64,000 nucleotides of DNA from Staphylococcus xylosus NJ (GTDB lineage Bacteria > Bacillota > Bacilli > Staphylococcales > Staphylococcaceae): positions 496,001 to 560,000 of the forward strand of contig NZ_ANMR01000043.1 of NCBI RefSeq assembly GCF_000338275.1. Reading direction: 5' to 3'. The notes under the pieces were generated by a model. That model was given only the letters and a program-made list of their open reading frames with translations, did no database searches and had not been told where the DNA came from. The position numbers were made by a program, and so were the translations under genes. Positions 1-9,083 of this stretch are shown here, in pieces. The first letter of the stretch is position 1; each line of letters starts with the position of its first letter.

Positions 1-465
1 ATGCCAAATACGAATGCACACGTCGGTCATTCTGTAACAGGTATTAGTTTCTCTAGTAACTTTGGGGCAAAATCAAAAGAAGAAGTTGATAGTTTAATTA
101 ATGCATTCGGTTCAGCGATAGAAGTCTCTGAAGATAATTTACATCAAGTGACGGCTATTACTGGAAGCGGACCAGCATTTTTATATCATGTTTTTGAACA
201 ATATGTAACTGCTGGAACTAGACTAGGTCTTGAAAAAGCTCAAGTCGAAGAATCTATACGTAATTTAATAATTGGGACAAGTAAAATGATTGAACGCTCA
301 GAATTAAGCATGGAACAGTTGAGAAAGAACATAACTTCTAAAGGAGGCACAACACAATCTGGCTTAAATGCATTAAGTCAACATGACTTAGAAAGTGTCT
401 TTGAAGATTGTTTAAGAGCAGCGGTCAACCGAAGTGTTGAATTATCAAACCAAGATGATGAATAA
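1..465 (+). CDS. proC: Pyrroline-5-carboxylate reductase, C-terminal part (5' truncated by window)
   Basis: This enzyme makes proline from pyrroline-5-carboxylate with NAD(P)H in the cytoplasm. The frame is open from base 1. The first residues, MPNTNAHVGHSVTG, match the internal MPN(T/S) segment of the family rather than a real N-terminus, so roughly the first 110 residues lie outside the window. The visible part holds the dimerisation domain, with the conserved stretch TAITGSGPAFLYHVFE around residues 50-65 and SKGGTTQSGLNAL near residue 115, which form the substrate pocket. The tail is acidic (NQDDE). It converges with rnz, and a bidirectional hairpin separates the two. The family assignment is secure; only the start is missing. 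Confidence 0.93.
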   Translation: MPNTNAHVGHSVTGISFSSNFGAKSKEEVDSLINAFGSAIEVSEDNLHQVTAITGSGPAFLYHVFEQYVTAGTRLGLEKAQVEESIRNLIIGTSKMIERSELSMEQLRKNITSKGGTTQSGLNALSQHDLESVFEDCLRAAVNRSVELSNQDDE

Positions 466-504
466 TTCAGATTTAGTTTAATTGGCGTTGATTAATCATT
501 TATA

Positions 505-549
505 AAAAATGTGGTTGAGACATTTATTCTGTCTCAACCACATTTTTTA
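505..549. terminator. Bidirectional terminator between proC and rnz
   Basis: A long perfect inverted repeat, GTGGTTGAGACA facing TGTCTCAACCAC, is flanked by A-runs on the left and T-runs on the right. It can therefore end transcription of both convergent genes. The GAGACA/TGTCTC core recurs in other terminators of this window. Confidence 0.9.
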
Positions 550-563
550 TTTTAAGTGAGTAA

Positions 564-1484
564 TTAAAATGTCCAAGAATCAAAATCTTTAACGAAAGTA
601 AACGGTGGCGTTGAAGGTTTAGATTTAAGTGCTAAACTAATATTCTCTATTTCATCCAGAGTATATCGATTGCTTAAATGTGTGATTAAACTATATTCCA
701 CTTGTGCTACTTCTATTAAGTCAAACACGTCTTCGATATGACTGTGATGATAATTATTTGCTAAAGATTTATCACCTTCAATATATGTACTTTCATGCAC
801 CATAACATTTGCTTTATCTGCAATAATTGCTTCATTGTTACATGGCATAGTATCACCAAATATTGCGATAACAGGTCCTTTGGTTGCTTCTCCTTTAAAG
901 TCTTTTGAAGTATAAATTTGGCCATTATATTCAAAAGTTTCATTATTTTTAACTTCTTGATATTTAGGACCTGGCTCGAGACCTATCTCTTTAAGGGCAG
1001 CTACATCAATTTTTCCAGATGTATAAGGAGCTTCAATACGATAACCGAATGACGGTATACCATGATTTAACATATGTCCTTCTACATTAAAACCATTATT
1101 TTGATATGATAAATGGTCTTCTATTTCTATATATGTAATTGGATAATTTAATTTCGATTCTGACAACTGCAAAGTTGTTTCTATAAATGCTTTTATACCC
1201 TTTGGCCCAACGACAGTTAAAGGTTTTCCTTCGCCGCCTTGAAAAGACCTACTTGTTAACAAACCGGGTAAGCCAAAAATATGATCACCATGCATATGCG
1301 TAATAAAAATATGATCAACTTTACCTAATTTTATAGAGTGATGTAAGATTTGATGTTGTGTAGCTTCACCTACATCAAATAACCAGATACTATTGGAGTA
1401 TGGTTCCAAATTTAAAGCAATAGCTTGTGTGTTACGTTCTTTTGTTGGTAGACCAGCACTCGTACCAAAAAATGTGATTTCCAT
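564..1484 (-). CDS. rnz: Ribonuclease Z (tRNase Z)
   Basis: This metallo-beta-lactamase-fold endonuclease removes the 3' trailer from tRNA precursors that lack an encoded CCA. The 306-residue length is standard for bacterial RNase Z. The zinc-binding motif HMHGDH lies at residues 63-68, followed by the family-typical IFGLPGL. Later ligands are visible in [12 protein letters not shown], in FGDTMPC and in the C-terminal HHSH and THLS segments. The start follows an AGGAGG ribosome binding site. The gene is divergent from zwf, with about 150 bases between them, and converges on proC. Family knowledge and motifs agree; nothing is unusual. Confidence 0.95.
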   Translation of the reverse strand: MEITFFGTSAGLPTKERNTQAIALNLEPYSNSIWLFDVGEATQHQILHHSIKLGKVDHIFITHMHGDHIFGLPGLLTSRSFQGGEGKPLTVVGPKGIKAFIETTLQLSESKLNYPITYIEIEDHLSYQNNGFNVEGHMLNHGIPSFGYRIEAPYTSGKIDVAALKEIGLEPGPKYQEVKNNETFEYNGQIYTSKDFKGEATKGPVIAIFGDTMPCNNEAIIADKANVMVHESTYIEGDKSLANNYHHSHIEDVFDLIEVAQVEYSLITHLSNRYTLDEIENISLALKSKPSTPPFTFVKDFDSWTF

Positions 1485-1634
1485 GCATATGCCTCCTCTT
1501 CTTGTTCACATTTTATCACAGAAAAGAATAAAAAATATATTAAAAATAAATTCTTTCAAGCAAAATGGTAGGAACATGTTTGATTATTGTTCTATAATAA
1601 ATAGAGATTTATAAAAAGAATTGAGGTTTTGATC

Positions 1635-3119
1635 TTGAATACTAAAAATAAAGACATTCCATGCTTAATAACAATTTTTGGTGCAACTGGGGATTTGAGT
1701 CATAGAAAATTATTCCCATCATTGTTCCATTTATATCAACAAGAAAATTTAAATGAACAAGTTGCTATAATTGGTATTGGTAGAAGAGACTTAACAAATG
1801 ATGATTTCCGTAATCAAGTGAAGTCATCAATACAAGAACATGTTAAAGATACAAAACATTTAGATAAATTTATGGAACACGTTTTTTATCATAAGCATGA
1901 TGTTAGTGATGAAGCGAGTTATCAATCATTACTAGAAGTAAGTAATAAGCTTGATAGTGAATTCCAGCTAAATGGCAATAGACTGTTTTATTTAGCAATG
2001 GCACCTAAATTCTTCGGTGTAATTTCAGATTATTTGAAATCATCTGGATTAACAGATACAACAGGCTTCAAACGCCTTGTTATTGAAAAACCATTTGGTA
2101 CGGATTTAACATCAGCTGAAAAATTAAACGAGCAATTACGTCGTTCATTTAAAGAAGAAGAGATTTATCGTATCGATCATTACTTAGGTAAAGATATGGT
2201 ACAAAATATTGAAGTATTACGTTTTGCTAATGCAATGTTTGAACCTCTATGGAACAATAAATATATTTCTAATATTCAAGTTACATCTTCAGAAGTGCTT
2301 GGTGTTGAAGACAGAGGTGGTTATTACGAATCTAGTGGTGCGCTAAAAGATATGGTACAAAACCATATGTTACAAATGGTTGCCCTACTTGCTATGGAAG
2401 CGCCGATCAGCTTAAATAGTGAAGACATCAGAGCCGAAAAAGTAAAAGCATTAAAGTCATTACGTAAACTTGAAACAGAAGAAGTACGCCATAACTTTGT
2501 CCGTGGACAATACGACGAAGGCACAATTGATGGTAAAAAAGTTCCTAAATATAGAGATGAAGATAGAGTAGCTGAAGATTCTACAACGCCTACATTTGTA
2601 TCAGGGAAATTAACTATTGATAACTTTAGATGGGCTGGCGTGCCGTTCTATATTAGAACTGGTAAACGAATGAAGAGCAAAACAATTCAAGTAGTCGTTG
2701 AATTCAAGGAAGTTCCTATGAATTTATATTATGAAACAGATAAAAAATTAGATTCTAATTTACTTGTTATAAATATCCAACCTAATGAAGGCGTATCACT
2801 ACATTTAAATGCAAAGAAAAATGTCCAAGGTATTGAAACTGAACCTGTTCAATTATCTTATGCTATGAGTGCACAAGATAAGATGAATACAGTAGATGCA
2901 TATGAAAACTTATTATTTGATTGTTTAAATGGAGATGCTACAAACTTTACTCATTGGGAAGAATTAAAATCTACTTGGAAATTTGTAGATGCTATACAAG
3001 AAGAATGGAATCAAAACGAACCAGAATTCCCTAACTATGAATCAGGTTCAAATGGTCCGTTGGAAAGTGATTTACTACTAAGTAGAGATGGTTTCCATTG
3101 GTGGGACGATATTCATTAA
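1635..3119 (+). CDS. zwf: Glucose-6-phosphate 1-dehydrogenase
   Basis: This is the first enzyme of the oxidative pentose phosphate pathway. It oxidises glucose 6-phosphate to 6-phosphogluconolactone and makes NADPH. The nucleotide-binding motif GATGDLSHRKL sits at residues 16-26, the KPFG substrate motif near residue 153 and the active-site RIDHYLGKD at 179-187. I chose the TTG at 1635 because the GAGGT ribosome binding site lies about 7 bases upstream. An in-frame TTG at 1629 almost touches that site and would add only two residues. The product is then 494 residues, the normal family length. gnd, the third enzyme of the pathway, is 4.5 kb downstream on the other strand, so the two are not co-transcribed. 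Confidence 0.96.
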   Translation: MNTKNKDIPCLITIFGATGDLSHRKLFPSLFHLYQQENLNEQVAIIGIGRRDLTNDDFRNQVKSSIQEHVKDTKHLDKFMEHVFYHKHDVSDEASYQSLLEVSNKLDSEFQLNGNRLFYLAMAPKFFGVISDYLKSSGLTDTTGFKRLVIEKPFGTDLTSAEKLNEQLRRSFKEEEIYRIDHYLGKDMVQNIEVLRFANAMFEPLWNNKYISNIQVTSSEVLGVEDRGGYYESSGALKDMVQNHMLQMVALLAMEAPISLNSEDIRAEKVKALKSLRKLETEEVRHNFVRGQYDEGTIDGKKVPKYRDEDRVAEDSTTPTFVSGKLTIDNFRWAGVPFYIRTGKRMKSKTIQVVVEFKEVPMNLYYETDKKLDSNLLVINIQPNEGVSLHLNAKKNVQGIETEPVQLSYAMSAQDKMNTVDAYENLLFDCLNGDATNFTHWEELKSTWKFVDAIQEEWNQNEPEFPNYESGSNGPLESDLLLSRDGFHWWDDIH

Positions 3120-3528
3120 TTATAAAGTGAAAAATATGTGGTTTAAATATAAAGTTGCTTTATAAAACCACAATTATCTAGCTATTAAGGTTTGATGCCT
3201 TGAGTGACCTATATTAATTACCTCATTTATTGGTTATTAAAAGATTTATATTAAGAGAGCATGACGTGAAATCAATTATAAATATTTGATTTCAGTCTCG
3301 CTCTCTTTTTTCTTATATCTTTTTTGTGTTATTATTTAATTTGTTGAAGTAAAATAATGGGCTAAAATAAGTTATTTACATTTTACCCTATTAATTATTT
3401 TTTAGATGTAAGTGGAACGAAAATGATGTAGAATATACTTAATTAGTAAATATACAAAACATATAGATATAGCATTAAAATGGTTTGAAAAGTGAACAGT
3501 AGTTAATTGAAAATTAGGAGTGAAAGTT
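3120..3528. other. Intergenic region between zwf and the AraC-family gene
   Basis: This stretch of about 410 bases has no supported gene. It contains a weak hairpin just after zwf (TGTGGTTT at 3137 facing AAACCACA near 3166) and the strong terminator-type repeat at 3254-3312. The last 200 bases are very AT-rich and presumably hold the promoter of the regulator gene, but I could not pick convincing -35 and -10 boxes. Confidence 0.6.
3254..3312 (+). terminator. zwf terminator, copy of dispersed inverted repeat family A
   Basis: The outer arms AGAGAGC and GCTCTCT and the inner arms TGAAATCAA and TTGATTTCA form an interrupted hairpin followed by a T-run on the + strand. The same architecture (GAG-rich outer stem, AGAAATCAAA inner stem) recurs at 21983-22041 and 55010-55067. 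Confidence 0.8.
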
Positions 3529-4401
3529 TTGGACGTTATCAAGCAAATACAACAGGCAATTGTTTATATTGAGGATCATTTGCTAGAGCCTTTTCATTTG
3601 CAATCACTCAGTGATTACGTTGGTCTTTCACCTTATCATCTTGATCAATCTTTTAAAATGATAGTTGGTCAATCCCCCACTGAATATGCTAGAGCTCGTA
3701 GAATGACTTTGGCAGCAAAAGAAATTATCAGTGGATCAAGTCGATTAGTAGATGTTGCAAAAAAGTATAATTATGCTAACACAAATGATTTTGCAAATGA
3801 CTTTAGCGATTTTCATGGTGTCTCACCTATACAAGTAAATACAAAGCGTGATGAATTAAAGATGCAAGCTCGACTTTATATCAAACTTACAACAACAGAA
3901 AAACCGCCAAATGCTTATCGTTTAGAGGATACACAAGGTATTTCATTAGTGGGTTATGCTCAGTTTGTTGATTCAGAACATTTAGAAAATCCATTTAAAG
4001 TGCCAGACTTTTTAGACGATTTACTAAATGAAGGGAAAATAACTGAGCTTCAACGCTATAATGATATTAGCCCACATGAATTGTTTGTCGTTAACTGTCC
4101 ATTAGATGAAGGCATGGAAATATTTGTTGGTGTTCCAAGTGAAAGATACCCTGCTCATCTAGAAAGTCGTTTTTTACCAGAAAGACAATATGCAAAATTT
4201 AATTTGCAAGGAGAACTCGATTACGTAGTAAATGAAGCATGGTATTATATTGAAACTAGCTTACAGATGACTTTGCCGTACGAACATAATAGTCTTTATG
4301 TAGAAATTTATCCTTTCGATATTTCATTTGACGATCCATTCACTAAAGTTCAATTATGGATGCCTGTCGATCAAGAACAATATATAACAGATGATTTTTA
4401 A
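3529..4401 (+). CDS. AraC-family transcriptional regulator with effector-binding-like C-terminal domain
   Basis: The predicted DNA-binding protein carries its AraC/XylS double helix-turn-helix at the N-terminus, about residues 1-105. The motif LSDYVGLSPYHLDQSFKMIVGQSPTEYARARRM is the first helix-turn-helix, and the second includes VAKKYNYANTNDFANDFSDFHGVSPIQ. The remaining 180 residues resemble the GyrI/effector-binding-like fold, the layout seen in Rob-type regulators. This is inferred from order and length, not from a diagnostic motif. The TTG at 3529 is chosen because AGGAG lies 8 bases upstream; the GTG at 3520 overlaps that site. The product has 290 residues. The gene stands alone between zwf and malA, and its target and ligand are unknown. 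Confidence 0.85.
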   Translation: MDVIKQIQQAIVYIEDHLLEPFHLQSLSDYVGLSPYHLDQSFKMIVGQSPTEYARARRMTLAAKEIISGSSRLVDVAKKYNYANTNDFANDFSDFHGVSPIQVNTKRDELKMQARLYIKLTTTEKPPNAYRLEDTQGISLVGYAQFVDSEHLENPFKVPDFLDDLLNEGKITELQRYNDISPHELFVVNCPLDEGMEIFVGVPSERYPAHLESRFLPERQYAKFNLQGELDYVVNEAWYYIETSLQMTLPYEHNSLYVEIYPFDISFDDPFTKVQLWMPVDQEQYITDDF

Positions 4402-4711
4402 ATAGTGTCGTTGCGAAGAATGATTTCAAGTTTGTTGTATTAATGCAAATCATGAAATGCATAAATGAAAAACTACCAACAAAAACAGGCGCTTTGCTGG
4501 CAGTAAGATTAAAAATGAATATATTTTGGTAGTTTCTCAAAGTTAGTAAAACTTTAAATTCAAAATACATTCCGAAGCAGTATTTAATATAATTAAATAT
4601 TATTGTTGGTATAGGTTGGCGATATCTTAGTAAAATTTAGATGTCGTTAGCCTGTACTTTTTATTACCATTCTTTCATTTATTAATCTATTCATTTCTCA
4701 AACGTTAATTA
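4402..4711. other. Intergenic region between the AraC-family gene and malA
   Basis: These 310 bases lie between convergent genes. They hold the regulator's terminator at 4613-4664 and otherwise AT-rich sequence. A minus-strand open frame runs through part of it, but it starts in the middle and lacks a ribosome binding site, so I do not count it as a gene. Confidence 0.6.
4613..4664 (+). terminator. Terminator of the AraC-family gene
   Basis: AGGTTGGCGATATC pairs with GATGTCGTTAGCCT over 14 positions. The four G-U pairs form only in + strand RNA, and a T-rich tail follows. The orientation therefore points to the + strand regulator gene rather than malA. Confidence 0.7.
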
Positions 4712-6361
4712 TTATATAGATACAACAAATGCTTCAAATGGCTTTATAGCATTAATGTCTATTGCTTCATCATTATAATTATGAAGTAAAATATTATTCT
4801 TGTTTATTGGGCCATTATATTTAAACGTAGCAGTTTGATTTGTTAAATTACCTACAATTAGTACTTTTTTGTTATTTAATATTCTAGTATAAGCAAATAC
4901 TTGTTCATTATTCTTATCTACTAAGTCGAATGTACCGTATGTGTATATATCATCAGATTTTTTTAAAATAATTAATGATTTATAAAAGTTTAATATTGAG
5001 TTTGGATCTTGTTGCTGACTAGCAACATTAATTGCTTTATAATTTGGGTTTACAGGAAACCAAGGAGTATGTTCTGAAAAACCACCATTTGTTTGGTCAT
5101 TCCATTGCATTGGTGTTCTTGAATTATCCCTGTTTTCCATTTTATGTTTTTCCAATAATGCAGAAACATCTCCATTTTGTGATTTAACAATATTATATTC
5201 GTTAATTACTGCAACATCATTGAAGGTTTCTACACTTTCAAAAGGATAGTTTGTCATACCAATTTCTTGTCCTTGGTAAATAAATGGCGTACCTTGTTGT
5301 AAGAAATAAACAATAGCATGGCTTGTAGCTGATTCATACCAATAACTTTGGTCGTCACCCCATGTAGAGACGCGACGAGGTTGGTCATGGTTCTCTATAA
5401 ATAATGCATTCCATCCTATATTCTCTAATTGCTTCTGCCATCTATTAAGAACATCTTTATAGGCTTTGACATCAAATTTAGAATCACCAGTATTCCATAA
5501 TCCTAAATGCTCAAATTGGAATATCATATTAAACTTTCCTTCGTTTTCCCCTACCCATTCCACTGCATTTTCCGGATTTACACCATTTGCTTCACCGACT
5601 GTCATAACATCGTACTGACTCAATGATTTTTCTTTCATTTCTTGTAACCAACTTTGAATTCCAGGTTGGTTCATATCCACATCAAATGCAGGGGCATAAG
5701 TTTTGCCTTCTGGTACAGGTAAATCTCCTGCTTCAAACGATTTCTTAATATGAGTGATAGCATCTACTCTAAAACCATCGATTCCTTTTTCAAACCACCA
5801 ATTCATCATTTCAAAAATAGCATTACGAACCTCTGAATTGTCCCAATTTAAGTCTGGCTGTTTTTTACTAAATAAGTGGAAGTAATATTCACCTGTTATT
5901 TCATCATATTCCCATGTAGAACCATTAAATATACTTTCCCAATTATTAGGTTCTGATCCATCAGGTTTTGGTTCTTGCCATATATACCAATCACGTTTAG
6001 GATTATCTTTACTGGATTTGGATTCTATAAACCATGGATGTTCATCAGAAGTATGATTAACAACTAGATCAAGAATCAATTTCATGCCACGTTGATGAAC
6101 ACCTTCAAGCAATGAATTAAAATCATCCATTGTTCCAAATTCATCCATAATATCAGTATAATCACTAATATCATAACCGTTATCATCGTTAGGGGATTTA
6201 TACATAGGGCTTAACCATATCACATCAATCCCTAATTCATTTAAGTAATCTAACTTTTCAATAACACCAGGTAAATCGCCAATACCATCATTATTAGAAT
6301 CATTAAAACTTCTCGGATAAACTTGGTAAGCTACTGCTTCTTTCCACCATTGTTTGTTCAT
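4712..6361 (-). CDS. malA: Alpha-glucosidase, glycoside hydrolase family 13 (maltase/oligo-1,6-glucosidase type)
   Basis: This cytoplasmic enzyme hydrolyses maltose and related alpha-glucosides to glucose. Visible GH13 motifs are DLVVNHTSDEHPWF (region I), GFRVDAITHI with the nucleophile Asp (region II), VGEANGV with the acid/base Glu (region III) and FIENHDQPR (region IV). No signal peptide is present. Translation most likely starts at MNKQWWKEAVAYQVYPRSFND (ATG at 6361), two bases after the malR stop and behind a GGGGG ribosome binding site inside malR. A longer frame with 13 extra residues overlaps malR and is less likely. Length is 549 residues, normal for the family. The gene is coupled to malR and should be controlled by it. 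Confidence 0.95.
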   Translation of the reverse strand: MNKQWWKEAVAYQVYPRSFNDSNNDGIGDLPGVIEKLDYLNELGIDVIWLSPMYKSPNDDNGYDISDYTDIMDEFGTMDDFNSLLEGVHQRGMKLILDLVVNHTSDEHPWFIESKSSKDNPKRDWYIWQEPKPDGSEPNNWESIFNGSTWEYDEITGEYYFHLFSKKQPDLNWDNSEVRNAIFEMMNWWFEKGIDGFRVDAITHIKKSFEAGDLPVPEGKTYAPAFDVDMNQPGIQSWLQEMKEKSLSQYDVMTVGEANGVNPENAVEWVGENEGKFNMIFQFEHLGLWNTGDSKFDVKAYKDVLNRWQKQLENIGWNALFIENHDQPRRVSTWGDDQSYWYESATSHAIVYFLQQGTPFIYQGQEIGMTNYPFESVETFNDVAVINEYNIVKSQNGDVSALLEKHKMENRDNSRTPMQWNDQTNGGFSEHTPWFPVNPNYKAINVASQQQDPNSILNFYKSLIILKKSDDIYTYGTFDLVDKNNEQVFAYTRILNNKKVLIVGNLTNQTATFKYNGPINKNNILLHNYNDEAIDINAIKPFEAFVVSI

Positions 6362-6362
6362 A

Positions 6363-7376
6363 CTATACCCCCTGAATTGTTGTCGTTGAATCACGTTCAA
6401 TAATTGTTGTTTGTATTAATTTATTAAAATCTACTATACCGTGCCCTTGGATTACGTTTATAACTGATTCAGCTGCTACTTCACCGAGTGATTTTGGATA
6501 GATATTCACCGTTGTTTGTGGTGGAGATGCAAATACATTTAGATAAGAATCGTTAAATGTTGCTGTTTGAATATCTGTAGGAATATGCAACTTTAATTCA
6601 TAAAACACACTCAATATCAGGTGATTCAGTAACGTGTCGGTTGTAATTACGATAGTAGGTAATGTACGATATTTAATGAGCTCTTGAAAAAATGACCTAA
6701 TATGTTGGCGATTTTTATCAAAATATACAATTTCTGTAAGTGAGCCAGCCTGTTCTATAGCTTTTAGATGCCCTGCTACTCTATCTTTTACAACTTCATA
6801 GTCGCCAGTTTCTGCTACAAATAAAAATTTATTATGTCCTTTATCAATTAATAGACGTGTTAATGATTGTGATGCACTAACATTGTCATTGTCTATATGT
6901 ATGATGCCATCATTTGTTAAAGATTTACCAATAATCACATACGGCATAGCATGTGCCTTTAATATATCAATTATAGGATCATCCTTTTTAGAATAAAGTA
7001 CTATAAATCCATCAACAGAATGATAATGAATCATTTCCTGCACTTCTAGTTCTATCCCTATAGTCTCATTATTTGTAGTTGAAATTGTGGAATAACCATG
7101 TTTTTTACATTCGCTAAAAATACCTGAAAGTACATCTATAACAAATGGGTTTTGACTATCTTCAATAGAAGCAGACTTTTGTATAATACCAATTGTATTT
7201 GACTGTTTTGTTGCTAACGTTCTCGCCGCTTGATTTGGTTGATAATTGAAAGCTTTCATAGTTGCCTTTACTTTTTCACGTGTATGCATACTAATTCTTG
7301 GATTACCACGAATGACTCTTGAAACAGTTGAAGCTGAAACATTTGCAGCTTGTGCAATATCTTTAATTGTGACCAT
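6363..7376 (-). CDS. malR: LacI-family maltose operon repressor
   Basis: This is a predicted sugar-responsive repressor. The N-terminal helix-turn-helix, MVTIKDIAQAANVSASTVSR, is diagnostic of the LacI/GalR family. It is followed by the hinge helix NQAARTLATK near residue 55 and a periplasmic-binding-protein-like effector domain. The ATG at 7376 is preferred because the upstream ATG at 7385 is part of the ribosome binding sequence GGATG. The product has 337 residues. The gene overlaps nothing but is followed after one base by the malA start, so the two are one transcription unit. A near-perfect palindromic operator lies just upstream, which suggests autoregulation. The ligand is inferred to be maltose-derived from the malA linkage. 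Confidence 0.92.
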   Translation of the reverse strand: MVTIKDIAQAANVSASTVSRVIRGNPRISMHTREKVKATMKAFNYQPNQAARTLATKQSNTIGIIQKSASIEDSQNPFVIDVLSGIFSECKKHGYSTISTTNNETIGIELEVQEMIHYHSVDGFIVLYSKKDDPIIDILKAHAMPYVIIGKSLTNDGIIHIDNDNVSASQSLTRLLIDKGHNKFLFVAETGDYEVVKDRVAGHLKAIEQAGSLTEIVYFDKNRQHIRSFFQELIKYRTLPTIVITTDTLLNHLILSVFYELKLHIPTDIQTATFNDSYLNVFASPPQTTVNIYPKSLGEVAAESVINVIQGHGIVDFNKLIQTTIIERDSTTTIQGV

Positions 7377-7428
7377 AAACGTCATCCTTTATTTAGTTTC
7401 AAAAGCAAACTTTATGTTACTAACTCTT

Positions 7429-7457
7429 ATAATAATTAAAGCTATTTAGCATGTCAA
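7429..7457 (-). promoter_or_regulatory. Promoter of malR-malA
   Basis: On the minus strand a perfect -35 TTGACA (7452-7457) is separated by 17 bases from TATTAT (7429-7434). It lies about 55 bases before the malR start. The operator at 7461-7484 sits immediately upstream of the -35 box. Confidence 0.8.
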
Positions 7458-7460
7458 AGA

Positions 7461-7484
7461 ATATGTGCAAACGCTTGCACATAT
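7461..7484. promoter_or_regulatory. LacI-type palindromic operator (MalR site, also fits a cre)
   Basis: The core TGTGCAAACGCTTGCACA extends to 24 bases of inverted repeat with only the central positions asymmetric. It fits the TGCAAACG-type sites of maltose repressors and also the CcpA cre consensus TGWAANCGNTNWCA closely. The adjacent malR gene makes MalR the first candidate. CcpA could also bind. Confidence 0.75.
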
Positions 7485-7520
7485 TGGTTGTTTTTCTAAT
7501 TTATCAAGTTTTACAAGATA

Positions 7521-7567
7521 CAAAAACTACCCGTAACTAAAGACATATGTCTCTAGTTACGGGTAGT
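7521..7567 (-). terminator. gnd terminator
   Basis: ACTACCCGTAACTA faces TAGTTACGGGTAGT, and the loop itself contains the palindrome AGACATATGTCT. The minus-strand RNA ends in a U-run, so the hairpin terminates gnd before the malR promoter. Confidence 0.88.
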
Positions 7568-7599
7568 TCATTTTTATAAAATTAAATCAAGGGTTAATC

Positions 7600-9009
7600 T
7601 TAATCTTCAATCCATTGTGTATGGAATACGCCATCACGATCTTTACGTTCATAAGTATGTGCGCCAAAATAATCACGTTGAGCTTGGATTAAGTTAGCTG
7701 GTAAGTTTTCTGAGCGATAACTATCATAATAGTTAATACTTGCAGAGAAACCAGGTGTTGGTACACCGTTTTGAACACCAGTTGCGACTACATCACGTAA
7801 TGCATCTTGATAATTCGTTACAATATCTTTGAAGTATGGATCTAATAATAAGTTTTGTAATTCAGTATCATTATCATATGCTTCTTTGATTTTTTGTAGG
7901 AATTGCGCACGAATAATACAACCTTCACGCCAAATCATAGCTAATTCGCCAAGTTTTAAATTCCATTCGTTATCTTCACTAGCTTTTCTCATTTGAGCGA
8001 AACCTTGTGCATATGAACAAATTTTACTCATATATAATGCTTTATGAATTTTTTCAAGGAACTCATCTTTACTTCCTTCGAATTTAGCACTTGGACCATT
8101 TAATTGTTTAGAAGCGTTAACACGCTCTTCTTTTATTGAAGAAATAAAACGAGCAAATACTGACTCAGTAATAATTGTCAGTGGAATACCTAATTCTAAA
8201 GCGTTGATTGATGTCCATTTACCTGTACCTTTTTGGCCGGCAGTATCTAGAATTTGTTCAACTAAAGCTTCGTCTTTACCTTCATCTAGTTTAGTAAAGA
8301 TATCACCAGTAATTTCGATTAGATAACTTGATAATTCGCCAGCATTCCAATCTTTAAAAGTTTTTGAAATTTCTTCATGAGACATACCTAGTAAATCTTT
8401 CATCATTGCATAACTTTCTGCAATTAATTGCATATCTGCATATTCAATGCCATTGTGGACCATTTTTACGTAATGACCAGCACCGTTAGGGCCAATATAA
8501 GCGACACAAGCAGCTCCGTCATCAGCTTTGGCTGAGATTGATTCTAAAATATGACTTACTTTATCGAATGCTTCTTCTTGACCGCCTGGCATTAATGAAG
8601 GACCAGTTAATGCCCCAACTTCACCACCAGATACACCCATTCCGATAAAGTTAACACCACTCTCAGCAAGTGCTTTATTACGTCTAATAGTATCTTGATA
8701 GTTCGTATTACCACCATCAATTAAGATATCATCGTTATCTAATAATGGTAATAAGCTCTCAATTGTTGCATCTGTTGCAGGTCCAGCTTTAACCATTAAT
8801 AAAATTTTGCGGGGCTTTTCTAGAGAATTAACAAATTCCTCTATAGAGTACGTTGGATGTATGTTTTTACCTTCAGATTCTGTAACCATTTCATCCGTTT
8901 TTGCAGATGAGCGATTAAAAACCGAAACGCTGTATCCACGTGATTCAATATTCCAAGCTAGGTTTTTACCCATTACGGCTAAACCTACTACACCAATTTG
9001 TTGTGTCAT
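7600..9009 (-). CDS. gnd: 6-phosphogluconate dehydrogenase, decarboxylating
   Basis: This enzyme converts 6-phosphogluconate to ribulose 5-phosphate, CO2 and NADPH. The dinucleotide-binding motif [15 protein letters not shown] sits at residues 6-20, NRS after strand 2 fits NADP binding, and the catalytic signature [21 protein letters not shown] contains the active Lys and substrate-binding Asn. The 469-residue length is standard, and the C-terminal tail ([14 protein letters not shown]) is the typical one that reaches into the partner subunit. It is a single-gene unit between its own terminator at 7521 and the upstream peptidase gene. It works with Zwf in the same pathway. Confidence 0.97.
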   Translation of the reverse strand: MTQQIGVVGLAVMGKNLAWNIESRGYSVSVFNRSSAKTDEMVTESEGKNIHPTYSIEEFVNSLEKPRKILLMVKAGPATDATIESLLPLLDNDDILIDGGNTNYQDTIRRNKALAESGVNFIGMGVSGGEVGALTGPSLMPGGQEEAFDKVSHILESISAKADDGAACVAYIGPNGAGHYVKMVHNGIEYADMQLIAESYAMMKDLLGMSHEEISKTFKDWNAGELSSYLIEITGDIFTKLDEGKDEALVEQILDTAGQKGTGKWTSINALELGIPLTIITESVFARFISSIKEERVNASKQLNGPSAKFEGSKDEFLEKIHKALYMSKICSYAQGFAQMRKASEDNEWNLKLGELAMIWREGCIIRAQFLQKIKEAYDNDTELQNLLLDPYFKDIVTNYQDALRDVVATGVQNGVPTPGFSASINYYDSYRSENLPANLIQAQRDYFGAHTYERKDRDGVFHTQWIED

Positions 9010-9083
9010 ATTACTAACCTCTCTTATTAAAGTTTTCTAGTATATTGTATCATAAAGACGTAAGAATATTCACTTAATCAGTT

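Noticed and set aside
4343-4570. 75-residue minus-strand open frame after the AraC-family gene
   Set aside because: It overlaps the coding end of the regulator on the other strand, lacks a ribosome binding site and has no family pattern.
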